64,000 nt of DNA from Filobasidium wieringae (taxonomy: Eukaryota > Basidiomycota > Tremellomycetes > Filobasidiales > Filobasidiaceae): the NCBI GenBank assembly GCA_001600055.1, contig BCIV01000009.1:372001-436000 (forward strand), given 5' to 3'. The notes under the pieces were generated by a model. That model ran no database searches. It was not told the origin of the DNA and saw only the letters and a program-made list of their open reading frames with translations. The position numbers and the translations under genes are program-made. Numbering within the stretch: the stretch's first letter is position 1; each line of letters starts with the position of its first letter. Positions 36,001-46,804 of the stretch are shown here, piece after piece.

Positions 36001-37094
36001 AAGTGGATATCATATCCGTGCAGAGTTGTAAAGCCACAAGCGCCTGTACTAGAGCGGTAAGTCACAAATACCTCCCGCAACAAACAAAAAATAACCCGTA
36101 TCATACCTCGGCTGATGTTCTCTGAACTGCCAAACTCTGATCTCCTAGCCCGTTCTTGAGATATCTTAACAGGTCCTTGGCAATTGGGTCTGGAACAGCT
36201 TTTCCGGCGGAACCCAACGACTTTGTGAGAGCAGATACTGCTTTAGCTCTTAATAACACTGGCTACGGCGGGGAGTTAGGGTTAGCATTATTGAGTCGGA
36301 ATGGAAAGTGTACGGGATTATTCGACTCACTTGAGAAGTTGCTCGGATGAGCTTGACTACGGTTACGCATATCTCGGACATGAACGACATCATCTAAAGA
36401 ACCAGGAAAAGTATAAGTTACACTGCATGGTATCAAGCCCGTGGCGGACTTACATTTCCTCCATGAGCTTTCATGACTTCTCCTATGACGTACCACGACG
36501 CTCTGGAAGTACCGCTTGGCTCAGCCCACAATTCTCTCCGAGTCTATCGCCGTTTGAAATCCACTTACACCCGATATGTAAGGTCTGCACCCCCTTTTAA
36601 GGTATTCCCTCCGTTATCTACTACAGTCTTCATCAAAGCTTGTGTCAAGTCGAACAATGTTCGACTCTCCACTCGCCGATGCAGCTTGATTAGGCATCTC
36701 GCGATGACTTGACGAACGGGCCTGCCAGGTTTAGGTAGAGATAAGGGAGCGTTGGGTAATTGAGGAGTATACGATAGAAGGGTTGTGAATGTCGTATGAA
36801 TCGATGAGATTGAGGATTGTAAGTCGCTCTGGGGGAATGGAAGGAATGGCTTAGCTCCCTAACTTGACCATGACTTCTGCAAGCATTACGAACCTCGGGA
36901 AGCTGATTTATTGCCTTCTCGACATCACAAAGCCATAGTAGTAGTTTAGCCTCTGATTGAGAACCTTTAAACCGATTCTATCGAAAAGAGGTGAGAGCGA
37001 TTAGCTTGTGCGTGCTATGGGATATGCGAGGTCGGTGTACCTGGTCAAAGTTGAAGCTCGCCGTTGTCAGCGACTCCATTTCTTCTGGACTCAT
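30100..37094 (-). CDS. LAA1: HEAT-repeat protein of the HEATR5/Laa1 family
   Basis: A multi-exon gene encoding roughly 2,000 aa. It starts MSPEEMESLTTASFNFDQ, continues NRFKGSQSEAKLLLWLCDVE and QSSISSIHTTFTTLL, with a Laa1-like signature PGRPVRQVIARCLIKLHRR. Large exons cover 34220-36037 and 32507-34177. Degenerate HEAT repeats run throughout (e.g. LLAHPYESVRMHAAWCLRVY, MVHYWSLRALGEIAGCANLTY). It ends KPQISLKSFS. Laa1/HEATR5 proteins associate with clathrin adaptor AP-1 at the trans-Golgi and endosomes. Identification rests on overall length, repeat content and the N-terminal block. Small internal exons between 30660 and 32500 were not all resolved. Confidence 0.78.
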
Positions 37095-37443
37095 AGCTGA
37101 TAGATCTGTTGTGGACCAGCTAGAGTGTATGATGTGTATAACAGTGATGATAGAAGTACCTGTTACGACTCAAGACTTAGACACCTTGACATAATGACGG
37201 TTCCAGGATCTATGCCTGACATGCCTGACACCCATCGGACGGCATGCAGCTTGCATCCGCACCTGGAACCGATTTTGACGTGAGACTAAACGATGACCGG
37301 TTTTCGCGGTTTTCCAAAAAGGGGAGATCCACGTCAAAAGGCGAGAAAAGCACTGGTTTCTGTATTTCTGTAGAAAAGCTGACCTTTACCATTTCTGTAT
37401 AACCGTTTCATCTCTACGCTGAACATCGTTCAACCTGTCAAAG
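37095..37443. promoter_or_regulatory. Shared divergent promoter, LAA1 / Gln-rich gene
   Basis: 349 nt between two start codons on opposite strands. A repeated GACATGCCTGACA-type element occurs at 37215-37232 (two tandem ATGCCTGACA units). No other feature was recognised. Confidence 0.5.
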
Positions 37444-39455
37444 ATGGACAATTCATGGTCTCAGCAACAACACCAGCAGCAGCAGCAGCAGCAGCATCCT
37501 CATCATCAACAGCCAGCGCATCACCAGCAGCACCACCCGCAACCACCGCAATCTCAACACCAGCAGCAACAGCCTCACCAACGTTCAACTCAGCAAGCCC
37601 AACCACCACATTCCCAACGTCAACAGGCTCCTGATTCAGCTCGATCGACCGGAAGTGCCCAGGCATCCTCGTACTCTCAGGGTGGCAGGACATTTGGTAC
37701 GATCAATCCAAACTATCGACAGGCACAGTCTTACAACCCATCTCCGACTGGAAACACGCATCCTCCTGGACAGATTCATGAAGCATACAAGAGATCTTCT
37801 GCTGAGGGACAATCAAACAATGCTCCTGGTAATGCGTCGTCAGGACGGGATGTGTGCGTGTCGACTTGCTGCTCTCGACGTATATAAAAGGGTACTGATA
37901 ACCGGGAGATATGTTTAGCTACTCCGCTCGAGCAAACGCAGAACAACCACATGGCGCTGCTGCAGTTAGCACAACTGGTCCGACGACCGCTACAGTAGCT
38001 CCGGCGAAAGCTCCTGCCAAACGTGTCCGTAAACCGAAACAGCCTGCCGCACCGGTCGAAACGGCTTTACCACAGGATGGTCCTGCTGATGGAGCAACCG
38101 GTCCACCTTTACCGTTCGACACCAAACCTCTCTACACTCGATTGGAACAGCTCACCAAGACTCAGACCGACTTAATCACTTACCTCCATGCGGAGCTGGA
38201 TAGGAGGAGAGATTGGGAGGAAATGATGGTGAAGGAGATGCATCAGCGTCATTCCGTGCTCTTGACTTTGATCACGACGCTCGTTCCCGTCAATGGGTCG
38301 CTAGGACAAGGACCAAGACCAGACGGTTTATCGAACAACCTTAGTTCGACCATCGGTAGAGCAGGATTGCCCGGAATCCCGGCTGTATCCGCTATGGGAT
38401 CCATGTCCGCCCTGCATGAACAGGAAGCTCCTCAATCTCAAGCGTTCGAACAGGAATATGAAGACGAACCTCCCCGACCTTCGGGCAGATCTGAACCACC
38501 TGCTTTCAACACTCCTGCTCGAACAACCACGTTCGAACCGAATTCCGCTAGATCCGCTTACTCTGCGTATTCTGGACCATCTACCCCTCAACTGGCGGGA
38601 TCTAAGCGTGCGAGGATGGACGAGGACGATTATGCTGACCTTGGGAAAGATGCGAATGTCGAAGTCGATGAGAGAGGAGTCATCTACATGTGCGGGGGAA
38701 GGAAGATGGGGATCGTTCCCACCAAGATTCAGGTAAGTTGGATGGAAGGGGGAACCAGCCTCAAAGATCAGACGCTCATTTCCTCTGGTCTTTGTCGCCC
38801 CTAGTCTTTGGTTCGAAAGTCTTTGTATGCCGCTCAAGGTGTCCCCACTGGTCGAATCCAATTACCCCTTTATATCTCAGGCATGTACCCTGCTAATGGG
38901 GACGAGCATTGGGCGTTCGGGAACTTGCGTTACGATTGGCGTAAGTGTTGTGTCTGGAGTAGCATATCCGGAGTCCTCAAACTGAGAGATTTTGATCTAG
39001 ATTCCACCACAAGGAAATCTACGCATAACTCTGAGATGAAACGGATCGTCATCGAACATATTGTTTCGCATCGATACGCTTATGCGGAAATCCCTGATAG
39101 CGAGTTCAGCGCCGATCGGCTTGATCACGCTTACGAACAGTCTTTCAATCACTGGAAGTCCAAATTTATGGGGAAGAAATCTAGTGGAATCAAGACCAAA
39201 AGACCCAAGACGATCGGGATTAGGGAGATTCAGAAGATTCTAGATACCGTTGGAACTGGAGACGATTCGGAAATGGAGCATGAAGATGGGGCTGTGGATA
39301 GAAACACTTCGTCCATCAGAGCCGAGCCGAACTCAACCCAAGGGATGAGAATCGACAATTATACGCCTACGACAAACCCGTCTGCGCCGTTGTCCTCTGG
39401 CCAACCCGCTCCAGCCTCAGATGTACAGGCTCCTCGGCCTACAGCAGCAACTTGA
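37444..39455 (+). CDS. Gln-rich putative nuclear regulator, unknown family
   Basis: Four exons give about 600 aa; exon 1 is 37444-37853 and exon 2 starts at 37919 (RD/VYSARANAEQ, phase 2). Residues 1-75 are almost pure Gln/His/Pro, a typical activation or condensate-forming segment. Then comes a basic block (PAKRVRKPKQP), a coiled coil (YTRLEQLTKTQTDLITYLHA) and a Ser/Pro/Gly region. The C-terminal third is ordered: VIYMCGGRKMGIVPTKIQ, VPTGRIQLPLYISGMYPANG, EHWAFGNLRYDWR, then helices (RIVIEHIVSHRYAYAEIPD). It ends in a low-complexity Pro/Ala tail. A transcription or chromatin role is inferred from composition only. Confidence 0.6.
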
Positions 39456-39713
39456 TCATAGATCGACTTCGTGATATCGTGAACATTGTTGTATACTCTG
39501 GATTGATTCGTACGAACAAGATTAGATCTTGTGATTGCCTGGTTGATGATAAAACAATCGTGCTAATATCAAGGCGCGACAAGTATCAGGCCAAAGAATC
39601 GCCCAGATATCTCGCATTACCCGGCTTCAACCGGTAACCTGGGATGATTTCGCTGCGTGAGCCTCATGTCCCCCCCATCTTCGCCCATGAGTCTGCGTAG
39701 TCATATATGATCA

Positions 39714-41286
39714 ATGAGCGTACCACCTTTGCTGCAACATCTACAGCAAAGGAATCCACTCGAACCAGAATCGGAAGACCGTCCGTCCGTCTTTGAGCTC
39801 CTGGCAACCGATGAGCTTCGGGATCTCGTCCAACCTGCCTTTCGTTATGTCTTAGTTGTGAGCGATATGGTTTGCCCTGGTTGATTTGCTGAATCTGAAG
39901 ACAATTCTCTGTGTTCTAGTTTCTCGCACAACGGTATCCCCGTTATCTGCTGCGGCTGGTGAATCGACATGAAGAGGTGTATGCATTGTTTATGCTCGTG
40001 GTCGAGGGCCATCATTTGAGAAAATTAGGTAAGACCAGACCTCGATACTCGGGTACTTCTAGTCACTGACGAGACATCTCTTGCGGATACACTAGGAACG
40101 ACATTTGCAGACCAATTTTATGGCCTGGGCTATCAATCTACGAGGCATCGCGTAACACCGAATACACCGGCTTCATCTCGCCTTTCTCGCAATCAGAAAC
40201 TGTCTTTACTAGGCTTTGTTGTGAGTATGATCTCACATTTATCCGATTAATAATGCAATCTGACCCCTTTCGCTGTCATAGGTCGGTTTACCTTATCTAA
40301 AAGCCAAATTGAAGGACCTTTATGAACGATTAGGAGGCGGATTAGATCCAGAAATCGCCCAAGCTAGAATAGAAGGTGATCCAAGGGGTGCAGTGAGTTT
40401 CGGCACATGCTGTGAGACTTTACAGGCTGTAACTGAAGTGAGGATTCGTATCAGTTGTATGACGCCTCCACCCCAGTTTTGACGCAATATGCCTTGCGAT
40501 TTTTCAAGGTCATATACCCTTACGCCAATCTGTTATACACTCTGGTAGAGGTCGGTCATGATTTCGGTTATGCGTTTGAGCTAGGCTGGAATGGGCTAGG
40601 GAGGATGGAATATCGTTGGTGGATGTCAATGATAGGTGTCAGCGTAGTACGAAGTTCGGGATCACCGGTATGTCAGGTTGAAGAAATGGCCCGGTCAAAT
40701 ACAGACGTTTACCTATTCTATGATGAAACAGGACATTGCGACCTCCTCGCGAACGTTTACAGATCTGCTCAAAAACCTTCCCAGGCAAGCGCTCGCCAAC
40801 CTATTCCCTTTAACCCTATTGGTACTCAAGTTCAGCCAATGGTGGTACTCTCCATCATCGCCTCGCTTAAGTCATGCTGAGTCAGGAGGAAGTGAAGGGA
40901 GAGTCAAGGTGACCCCGCCTGCGATACTTAAACCTGCCGTTAAAGGTTGGACGGAATTAAACGAGATTCGACAGAAGCTAGAAGCAGTTGAAGAAGCAGA
41001 GGGTTCAGAAGGGGAAGGTTCTGATGACGATACGGACGACGATAGGAGTGTGACAAGCTCGGAGGATCCTCCACTAACACCTAACAAAGCTTCAGGTGAA
41101 CTCGCATACGGTCATTGCCCGCTTTGCGCGTTAGCCTGGACGAACCCTACCGCGACACCTACGGGGTACATAGGATGTTACACCTGCCTTTATCGCTTTA
41201 TCGACAGAATGGGTATATGTCCGGTTACCGGGCTGGACCTTAAGGGGGAGGGCGGTGTAGAGAGCCTCCGAAAAGTGCTGGTATAA
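39714..41286 (+). CDS. PEX12: Peroxisome assembly RING protein Pex12
   Basis: Six exons give about 430 aa. The N-terminus [15 protein letters not shown] is followed by [19 protein letters not shown] and [24 protein letters not shown] joins [11 protein letters not shown] across an intron, the Pex12 signature. Membrane-associated helices include [17 protein letters not shown]. The C-terminal degenerate RING reads [20 protein letters not shown] then CYTCLYRFI and CPVTGL. Pex12 with Pex2 and Pex10 forms the ubiquitin ligase that recycles Pex5 at the peroxisomal membrane. An intron (about 40670-40730) joins SGSP to [13 protein letters not shown]. An acidic low-complexity insert ([14 protein letters not shown]) precedes the RING. 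Confidence 0.88.
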
Positions 41287-41668
41287 CGATGAAATCAGTT
41301 GAAATTGGTATGGCCATTGACAGTTGTATTGCGGATCATACGCAGCGGAGTGTTGTAAAGATTATCGTTCGATGAAGCTGGAAAAAATGCTCTTCAATAT
41401 CAGCGGGGGGAATGTGAGGCCCTCATCGGCTTTCAGCGAGAATGACCGATGCGGAACCAAATGTTATCATGATCCATGTCGTTGTGTCTACGAGTTCACC
41501 CAAAATACGTTGCGGTTGACTTAGCGATGACTTGTATCTTGCTTCTGCTTGTCACCTCTCTAGTTTAGTCCGGGGCTAGAAACGTATCCGGGAACAATAG
41601 GCTATACCACTAGCGCATTGACATGGTTCGCTGAGGTATACCGCTTACGGTTCAATACGTCTTCCAAC
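41287..41668. other. Intergenic: PEX12 3' flank and NIPA promoter
   Basis: 382 nt. The segment just before 41669 contains no ATG in frame without a stop, which supports 41669 as start of the next gene. Nothing else recognised. Confidence 0.45.
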
Positions 41669-43594
41669 ATGTTGCCCTCCGTGTATGTCGGTGTAGGGAT
41701 ATCGATCGCAGGGAATATCATAATCTCGCTGGCTTTGTGAGTTCTACAGTCGTCTGTAACGACTATCTCTTATCGACCTTGAGGTACGCTGCAGAAACGT
41801 ACAAAAAGTGGCTCACAAGCGATTGAGCGAGTCGAAAGGCGATCGGCAGAACGACGATAACAAAACCTTAGTTCCAAGAAGAGCAGATCAAAGAATCGTG
41901 CACCTGAACGACAGTGACATACAACAGGCTCAGTATATTCCCCGTGTCGAAGTTGAACCACCGACACCGCTAGTCGAGAGTGGATTTTTTACCAATTTCT
42001 CGAACGACCCTAGCGGAAAGAAACACACTATATTGGTCCCCGCATCGCGAGTGGCATCGTATTCCAGTAATACTTACCATGGCGACGACAACAGTGATGA
42101 TCAAGAATCGTCCGCAAAACAAAGCACATACCTCAAATCAAAGTTATGGTGGCTTGGATTATCGCTTATGGCGATCGGGGAAGCTGCCAATTTTATCTCG
42201 TACGGTCTGGCTGCAGCTTCGGTCGTTGCACCTCTCGGAACAGTTGGTAAGCTGACTTTTCGACTCGACGTTCGATATCATGCTGATTAAATCTACGTTT
42301 GACAGCCCTGATCGCCAACTGCTTCATCTCCCCGATCATGCTGCACGAGCCATTCGGCTATCGAGATGCCGCGGGAGTCATTCTAGCAGTGCTCGGAGCT
42401 GTCACTGTGGTATTGTCAGCTAAACAGCAGGATCGAGAGGTAAGGGTTGACCTCTTCATTCTAACAAGACAGAATATCGATTTTGATATACTATCTGTAG
42501 TTCGACCCGAACGATTTACTGGTCGCGATAAAACAAACGACCTTCATCGGCTACAGCATTGGCGTAATAGTAGTGCTTATCGCTCTGTTGATCTTGACAC
42601 ACACAAAACGCTATGGAAACCGTTGGGTCGTGGTGGATGTTTTGATGTGAGTAATACACTGGACTTGACACCCGGCAAAGACTGACCAATGCCTTCCAGC
42701 TGTTCCTTGTTTGGAGGCTTCACCGTTTTATCTACTAAGGCATTGTCATCTCTATTATCAACTATTTTCCTGCAAGCTCTAGCCTACCCTATCACATGGT
42801 GTTTGATTGCTGTTCTGGTGGGCACCAGTGTGGGTCAAATTCGGTACCTCAACAAAGCTTTGCAGTCTTTCGAAAGTAGAGTGTGTATTGGTCGCGGTCC
42901 TGGACCTAATGAGATCAAGTTATGTTGCTGATACTTTTCTCTCTGTCTAATACAGGAGGTCATTCCTACTCAATTTGTATTTTTTTCCATCAGTGGTAGG
43001 TTAAGGACAGCCTCTTGATGTTTCCGGAAATTGAACTTACCTACCACTATGTAGCGATCGTCGGTTCCGCCGTACTCTATCAAGAGTTTCGAGACCTTAC
43101 TGCTAGCCGGTAAGTCTTGTGAAGATATTGAAACAGCGTCAGCTAAGACTTCGTTTGGCGTCAGATTCGCAAACTTCCTGTTCGGAATCGCTACCACCTT
43201 CGTTGGAGTGTTCCTCTTGACATGGAAGAAAAACGAGCAAGACGATGAGGATCATGAGTCGCAGCACGGATCCAGTGCAATCGTCCCGATTGGTCCAGGC
43301 CTACGACGATTAGATTCATTGGCGGAGGAAGAGCCCTTGCTGGAATCGTCCACCCAGCCCATCCCTACCTATACCAATACGACAGCCACACAGAGACAAC
43401 GTTTGCGTAAGCGAGCCTCTACCACTTCCCTCCATCGGCATGGGCTAGTTGGAGGAGGATACCTTCTCATCGCGTCGTCTCCTCCATCTGGCCCTCCTAT
43501 CGCCAGGAGTTTCGAAGGTGGAACACGCAGCTCCAGTCGATCGTCTGCTGTACGGCGGCCTAGTCAATTTCCTATAGAAAGATCAGGTGTATGA
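41669..43594 (+). CDS. NIPA-family magnesium transporter
   Basis: Multi-exon gene beginning MLPSVYVGVGISIAGNII, then SLAL/NVQKVAHKRL across the first intron, the NIPA N-terminal signature. A polar loop of about 90 residues is inserted before WWLGLSLMAIGEAANFISYG. Further transmembrane segments: ASVVAPLGTV/ALIANCFISP, GVILAVLGAVTVVLSA, YSIGVIVVLIALLILT, GGFTVLSTKALSSLL, YPITWCLIAVLVGTSVGQ, QFVFFSISAIVGSAVLYQEF and FLFGIATTFVGVFLLTW, nine in total. The cytoplasmic C-terminus is Ser/Arg-rich. NIPA proteins carry Mg2+ or related divalent cations; substrate here is inferred from family. Confidence 0.82.
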
Positions 43595-43798
43595 GATGTA
43601 CAGATGCCACGAGTTTCGCTTCCGAGATTACTCAAAGTTCGACGTCCAGACATCCTGGCCGCGTAAAATCGCCTTGTCCACGCTCGCAGCGCAGCCCGAA
43701 AGTCAAGCTAGATATACACAATAACATTCGAAAGACCACAATCAAGATTTCCTAGATGAATTACGATCGACCGGTCTCATGGACGACGTCTCCTACTC

Positions 43799-45001
43799 AT
43801 GTCAATAGAGATAGACTGGAATCTGCTGTCTACCGTGACGAGCGGGCAATCTTTAGCTGACAGGTTGCTTCTGGCACTTAATAAGCAATTGGATTCGGCA
43901 TCTCGACCATCATTTTTAGGCCCGATCGAGGTCACCGAGTTCGAATTCGGTACTATCGGCCCCGATGTTGAGATCAAGGATGTGGGAGACGTCTGGAAAG
44001 TGTTTGAAGAGAATGATGCCGAATCTGAGGATGAGCATGCAGGTGAACATCCTGTTCCGCATACAACTGGGCCGGATGGTCCGATAGCGGATTCCTACGA
44101 TGGATTTGAGGATGGATGGGATCACGATGACGAGACAACTAGCGTGTTGAGTGGGATATTGTCTCCAAGAGCAGTGATGGGAAGAATGGGAGGTGCTGGA
44201 ATAGGCATCGGCGCCGGGATGGGAATTAACTTGGCTGGAGGCTTAATGGGACATCCTGGCTTGAACCCGTCATTGTATTCTCACTCTCGTAGCCAATCAC
44301 TACGAGGAGGAAGGAGAAATACGGCATATCGACAGGGTGGCGGACAGAGACATCAGCGGTATCCCTACGACGATCTGGGACGATCGCACTCGCATACACC
44401 CCCTCTAACCGTCAATAACGGTGGGTACGGCATCCCAGAAGTACCCATTGAACCACCTACCCCCCAAGCATTACCTTCGCTCCAACTCCTAGTCCACTTT
44501 GACCATCAACCGAATATCTGCATCACCATGAACACGACGCTTCAAATCAACTATCCTTCACCTATGTTCATGACCCTCCCGCTCAAGTTACGGATCACTG
44601 GCTTCAAATTATCCGCCGACATCGTTCTTGCCTTTAATGGCCCAAAACGAAGAGTACACGTCTGCATTGTAGACGAGTTCGACCCTTCGACGCCATCCCC
44701 TTCTCTGTCCCCATCACACTCAGCATCACAGACAATGTCTCCTGATTCATCATACCCCTCGACACCCGGACCAGGACCTTATCGAGGAGGACGTTACGAT
44801 CCCCGATCATTCGCGAATGAGCAACCCAAACCTATCGGACAAAGATTATTGCCTTCCCTGCAGGTGGAAAGTGAGATTGGTCGAGCAGATGTTCACGCTC
44901 TCCGGAATGTTGGAAAAGTCGAGAACTTCATCTTGACACTTGTACGGAAGACTCTCGTCGACGAGCTGGTCTTTCCTAACTATCACACAGTCGCATTGTA
45001 G
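43799..45001 (+). CDS. MDM12: ERMES complex subunit Mdm12 (SMP domain)
   Basis: An intronless gene of 400 aa, notable among intron-rich neighbours. It starts MSIEIDWNLLSTVTSGQSLA, typical of Mdm12. FLGPIEVTEFEFGTIGPDVE and ADIVLAFNGPKRRVHVCIVD are SMP-domain blocks that bind phospholipid. A Gly/Ser/Arg-rich disordered insert (about residues 125-205) and a Ser/Pro insert (about 300-345) interrupt the domain, as usual in basidiomycetes. The C-terminus includes SEIGRADVHALRNVGKVENFIL. Mdm12 bridges Mmm1 and Mdm34 at ER-mitochondria contacts and moves lipids. Confidence 0.93.
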   Translation: MSIEIDWNLLSTVTSGQSLADRLLLALNKQLDSASRPSFLGPIEVTEFEFGTIGPDVEIKDVGDVWKVFEENDAESEDEHAGEHPVPHTTGPDGPIADSYDGFEDGWDHDDETTSVLSGILSPRAVMGRMGGAGIGIGAGMGINLAGGLMGHPGLNPSLYSHSRSQSLRGGRRNTAYRQGGGQRHQRYPYDDLGRSHSHTPPLTVNNGGYGIPEVPIEPPTPQALPSLQLLVHFDHQPNICITMNTTLQINYPSPMFMTLPLKLRITGFKLSADIVLAFNGPKRRVHVCIVDEFDPSTPSPSLSPSHSASQTMSPDSSYPSTPGPGPYRGGRYDPRSFANEQPKPIGQRLLPSLQVESEIGRADVHALRNVGKVENFILTLVRKTLVDELVFPNYHTVAL

Positions 45002-45578
45002 CGACATTCTTGTAAAACATTCAATGCATACCCTGGAAGCCATCGTAGAGTGAAGGCACTCATCGGGTAGCCTGTACTTACTTCGGATACTTCAGAGACC
45101 AGAAATGGTGGCCTGTCGCCGGCGTATCGATGCTCCGCTTGCATCGAATTTCTGGTCCTGTATGGACAACCAAAAGGGTATTGATAGCGTGCGTTGACAA
45201 AGCGAATTGGGTCTGAACTCTGCCTCTAGAGAGGGAAGTTCATAGACGGGAACATCTCTCCTGATGTGCTGTCAGCCATGAACACTGCCAAATTATACCG
45301 CCCGTCATGGTCGTCCATGGATCTGGAAAAAGAAGCTCCTGGATGAGCATTACTGGACATCTTGACGAGTAGGTTGCTCCCCGGTTGTACATGATCCAAT
45401 ATTCAGCTAGAAAAGGTTGCTGAAAGCATGTCTGAGATCATCTGAGAATTAAACTGCCAAGACACCAAAAGAATGGCGAATGCTCCTTTGGGTAAGATAG
45501 AATCATATTTGCACATGAAGAGGTATATTACACTACTGATACAATACAAAGAGGTCTCAAACAATACCCTCAGACCCA
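45002..45578. other. Convergent intergenic region, MDM12 / NSA2
   Basis: 577 nt between two 3' ends, presumably both 3' UTRs. The ORFs inside (e.g. 45403-45678 minus, 45473-45700 plus) overlap the NSA2 3' exons and have no family features. Confidence 0.5.
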
Positions 45579-45586
45579 CTAAACCA
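45579..45586 (-). other. 8-nt terminal coding exon in NSA2
   Basis: The upstream exon ends at a GTACGT donor (45658), and the 72-nt intron has a GCTAATC branch site and a CTTTCCACAG acceptor. The exon provides two bases of Leu, a Val and the stop (TGGTTTAG). Without it, translation would run into a non-conserved 12-residue tail. Confidence 0.78.
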
Positions 45587-46804
45587 CTGTGGAAAGGACA
45601 CGTAAAAGCGATTAGCGAAAGTCTAACAAAGCAACGGAAGCGAAGAATTCTAACGTACACAAAACGGCGTTCACACAACCATCGTTCTCTGGGTTGTTAG
45701 TGACCTGGGCGTATTCTGAAAAAAAGTTCGTCATAGATTAGCAGTCATCCCGGTCACCGAATATTTGATCGGACGGTTTACTTACTGGCCCAAACCACTT
45801 TACCACCAGTGGTCACCAAACCCAATTCACTAACGTTGCATTCAACGATGGTACCCTTTGTCAGTACTCCCAAAGAGGTATACAAAGGAGACTGAGGGTT
45901 CTTCTTGACTCCGATGATGGGAAGTTGGAAGGTGGCTTTGAGATCGGCTGGGGAGGGGGAAGCACATCGGAATGAGTCTCAATTGTTCGACCAAACTCGA
46001 AAAAGCAATGAGACTTACGGTGCGTAACATTGGCCTTCTTGTATCGCATGGCCATAGGCCTGATGAATCGTTCCATCTTCACAGGCTTTCGAGTGAATCC
46101 TTCTCCAACGAAAGTGGCTTTGTTGACCATTCTCTTCCAACTCTTGGCCTTCTTTGATCCGGTCTTGATGACCTTGAACATCTCCTCTTCGGCAATTCCT
46201 CGGACCTTGGGCAAAGGAACGCTGTATTTCGCAGCCTTGTCCTTTCTCCTCTCCTTGATACTGCTCGACAATGCCTTGGCATCCTTCTGACCCTCACGAT
46301 CCAACAGATAGGTAGGCAATGCTCCCTGCTTGGCGGCAGAATCGTCGGCTTGCTTGACGTTACGCTCATCGTGAGCCTTAAGGGTCTTCTTGAGCTGAAC
46401 CTTCTCGGCGTGTCGTTTAGCGTGGTGGAGCTTGGCTTTTATACCGTAGAGTTTCTGGGATACGGCAGAGGCTTTGTGAGATTCTCGAGCAGCACGTTTT
46501 CGCCTGATGAAGTTGGAATTGATTTGAAAATAGAGCGTTAAATGAATTCAAGAATAGAATGCAGCTCAAGTGGACATACGTTCGCTCCTCGTGATCCAAC
46601 CTTCGTCCATACCGCTTCCTGTGCTCTTCCATATACTCATTCTACAGAATGAAAGAAACATATCAGTCTTCTGCTGGAGACATCGAAGTGCTCACATGAC
46701 TCTACATACCTGAGGCTGTTTGTTATCGAATCATAAGAAGCGCCACAGTCTGATCAGTTTAACCGGGAAGAGACTGTTTGTTCGGACGAGCCATAACATA
46801 CCAT
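45579..46804 (-). CDS. NSA2: Ribosome biogenesis protein Nsa2
   Basis: Seven exons give about 256 aa. The start codon alone forms exon 1 coding sequence (46802-46804), followed by a 6-nt micro-exon (46710-46715, Pro-Gln). Exon 3 begins [20 protein letters not shown], restoring the conserved MPQNEY N-terminus. The body contains [50 protein letters not shown] and [18 protein letters not shown]. After [18 protein letters not shown] the C-terminal beta domain ends [20 protein letters not shown]. The last exon contributes only TG GTT TAG, producing the family ending NAVLLV. Nsa2 acts on pre-60S particles in the nucleolus. The ORF-sized fragments alone would miss both termini. Confidence 0.9.
46710..46715 (-). 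other. 6-nt micro-exon in NSA2
   Basis: CCTCAG lies between an intron ending ATAACAAACAG and one beginning GTATGTAGAG. It encodes Pro-Gln, residues 2-3 of the conserved MPQNEY start. The upstream intron begins directly after the ATG (46802-46804) with GTATGT and has a CTGAT branch-like site. Skipping the micro-exon keeps the frame but deletes two conserved residues. Confidence 0.8.
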
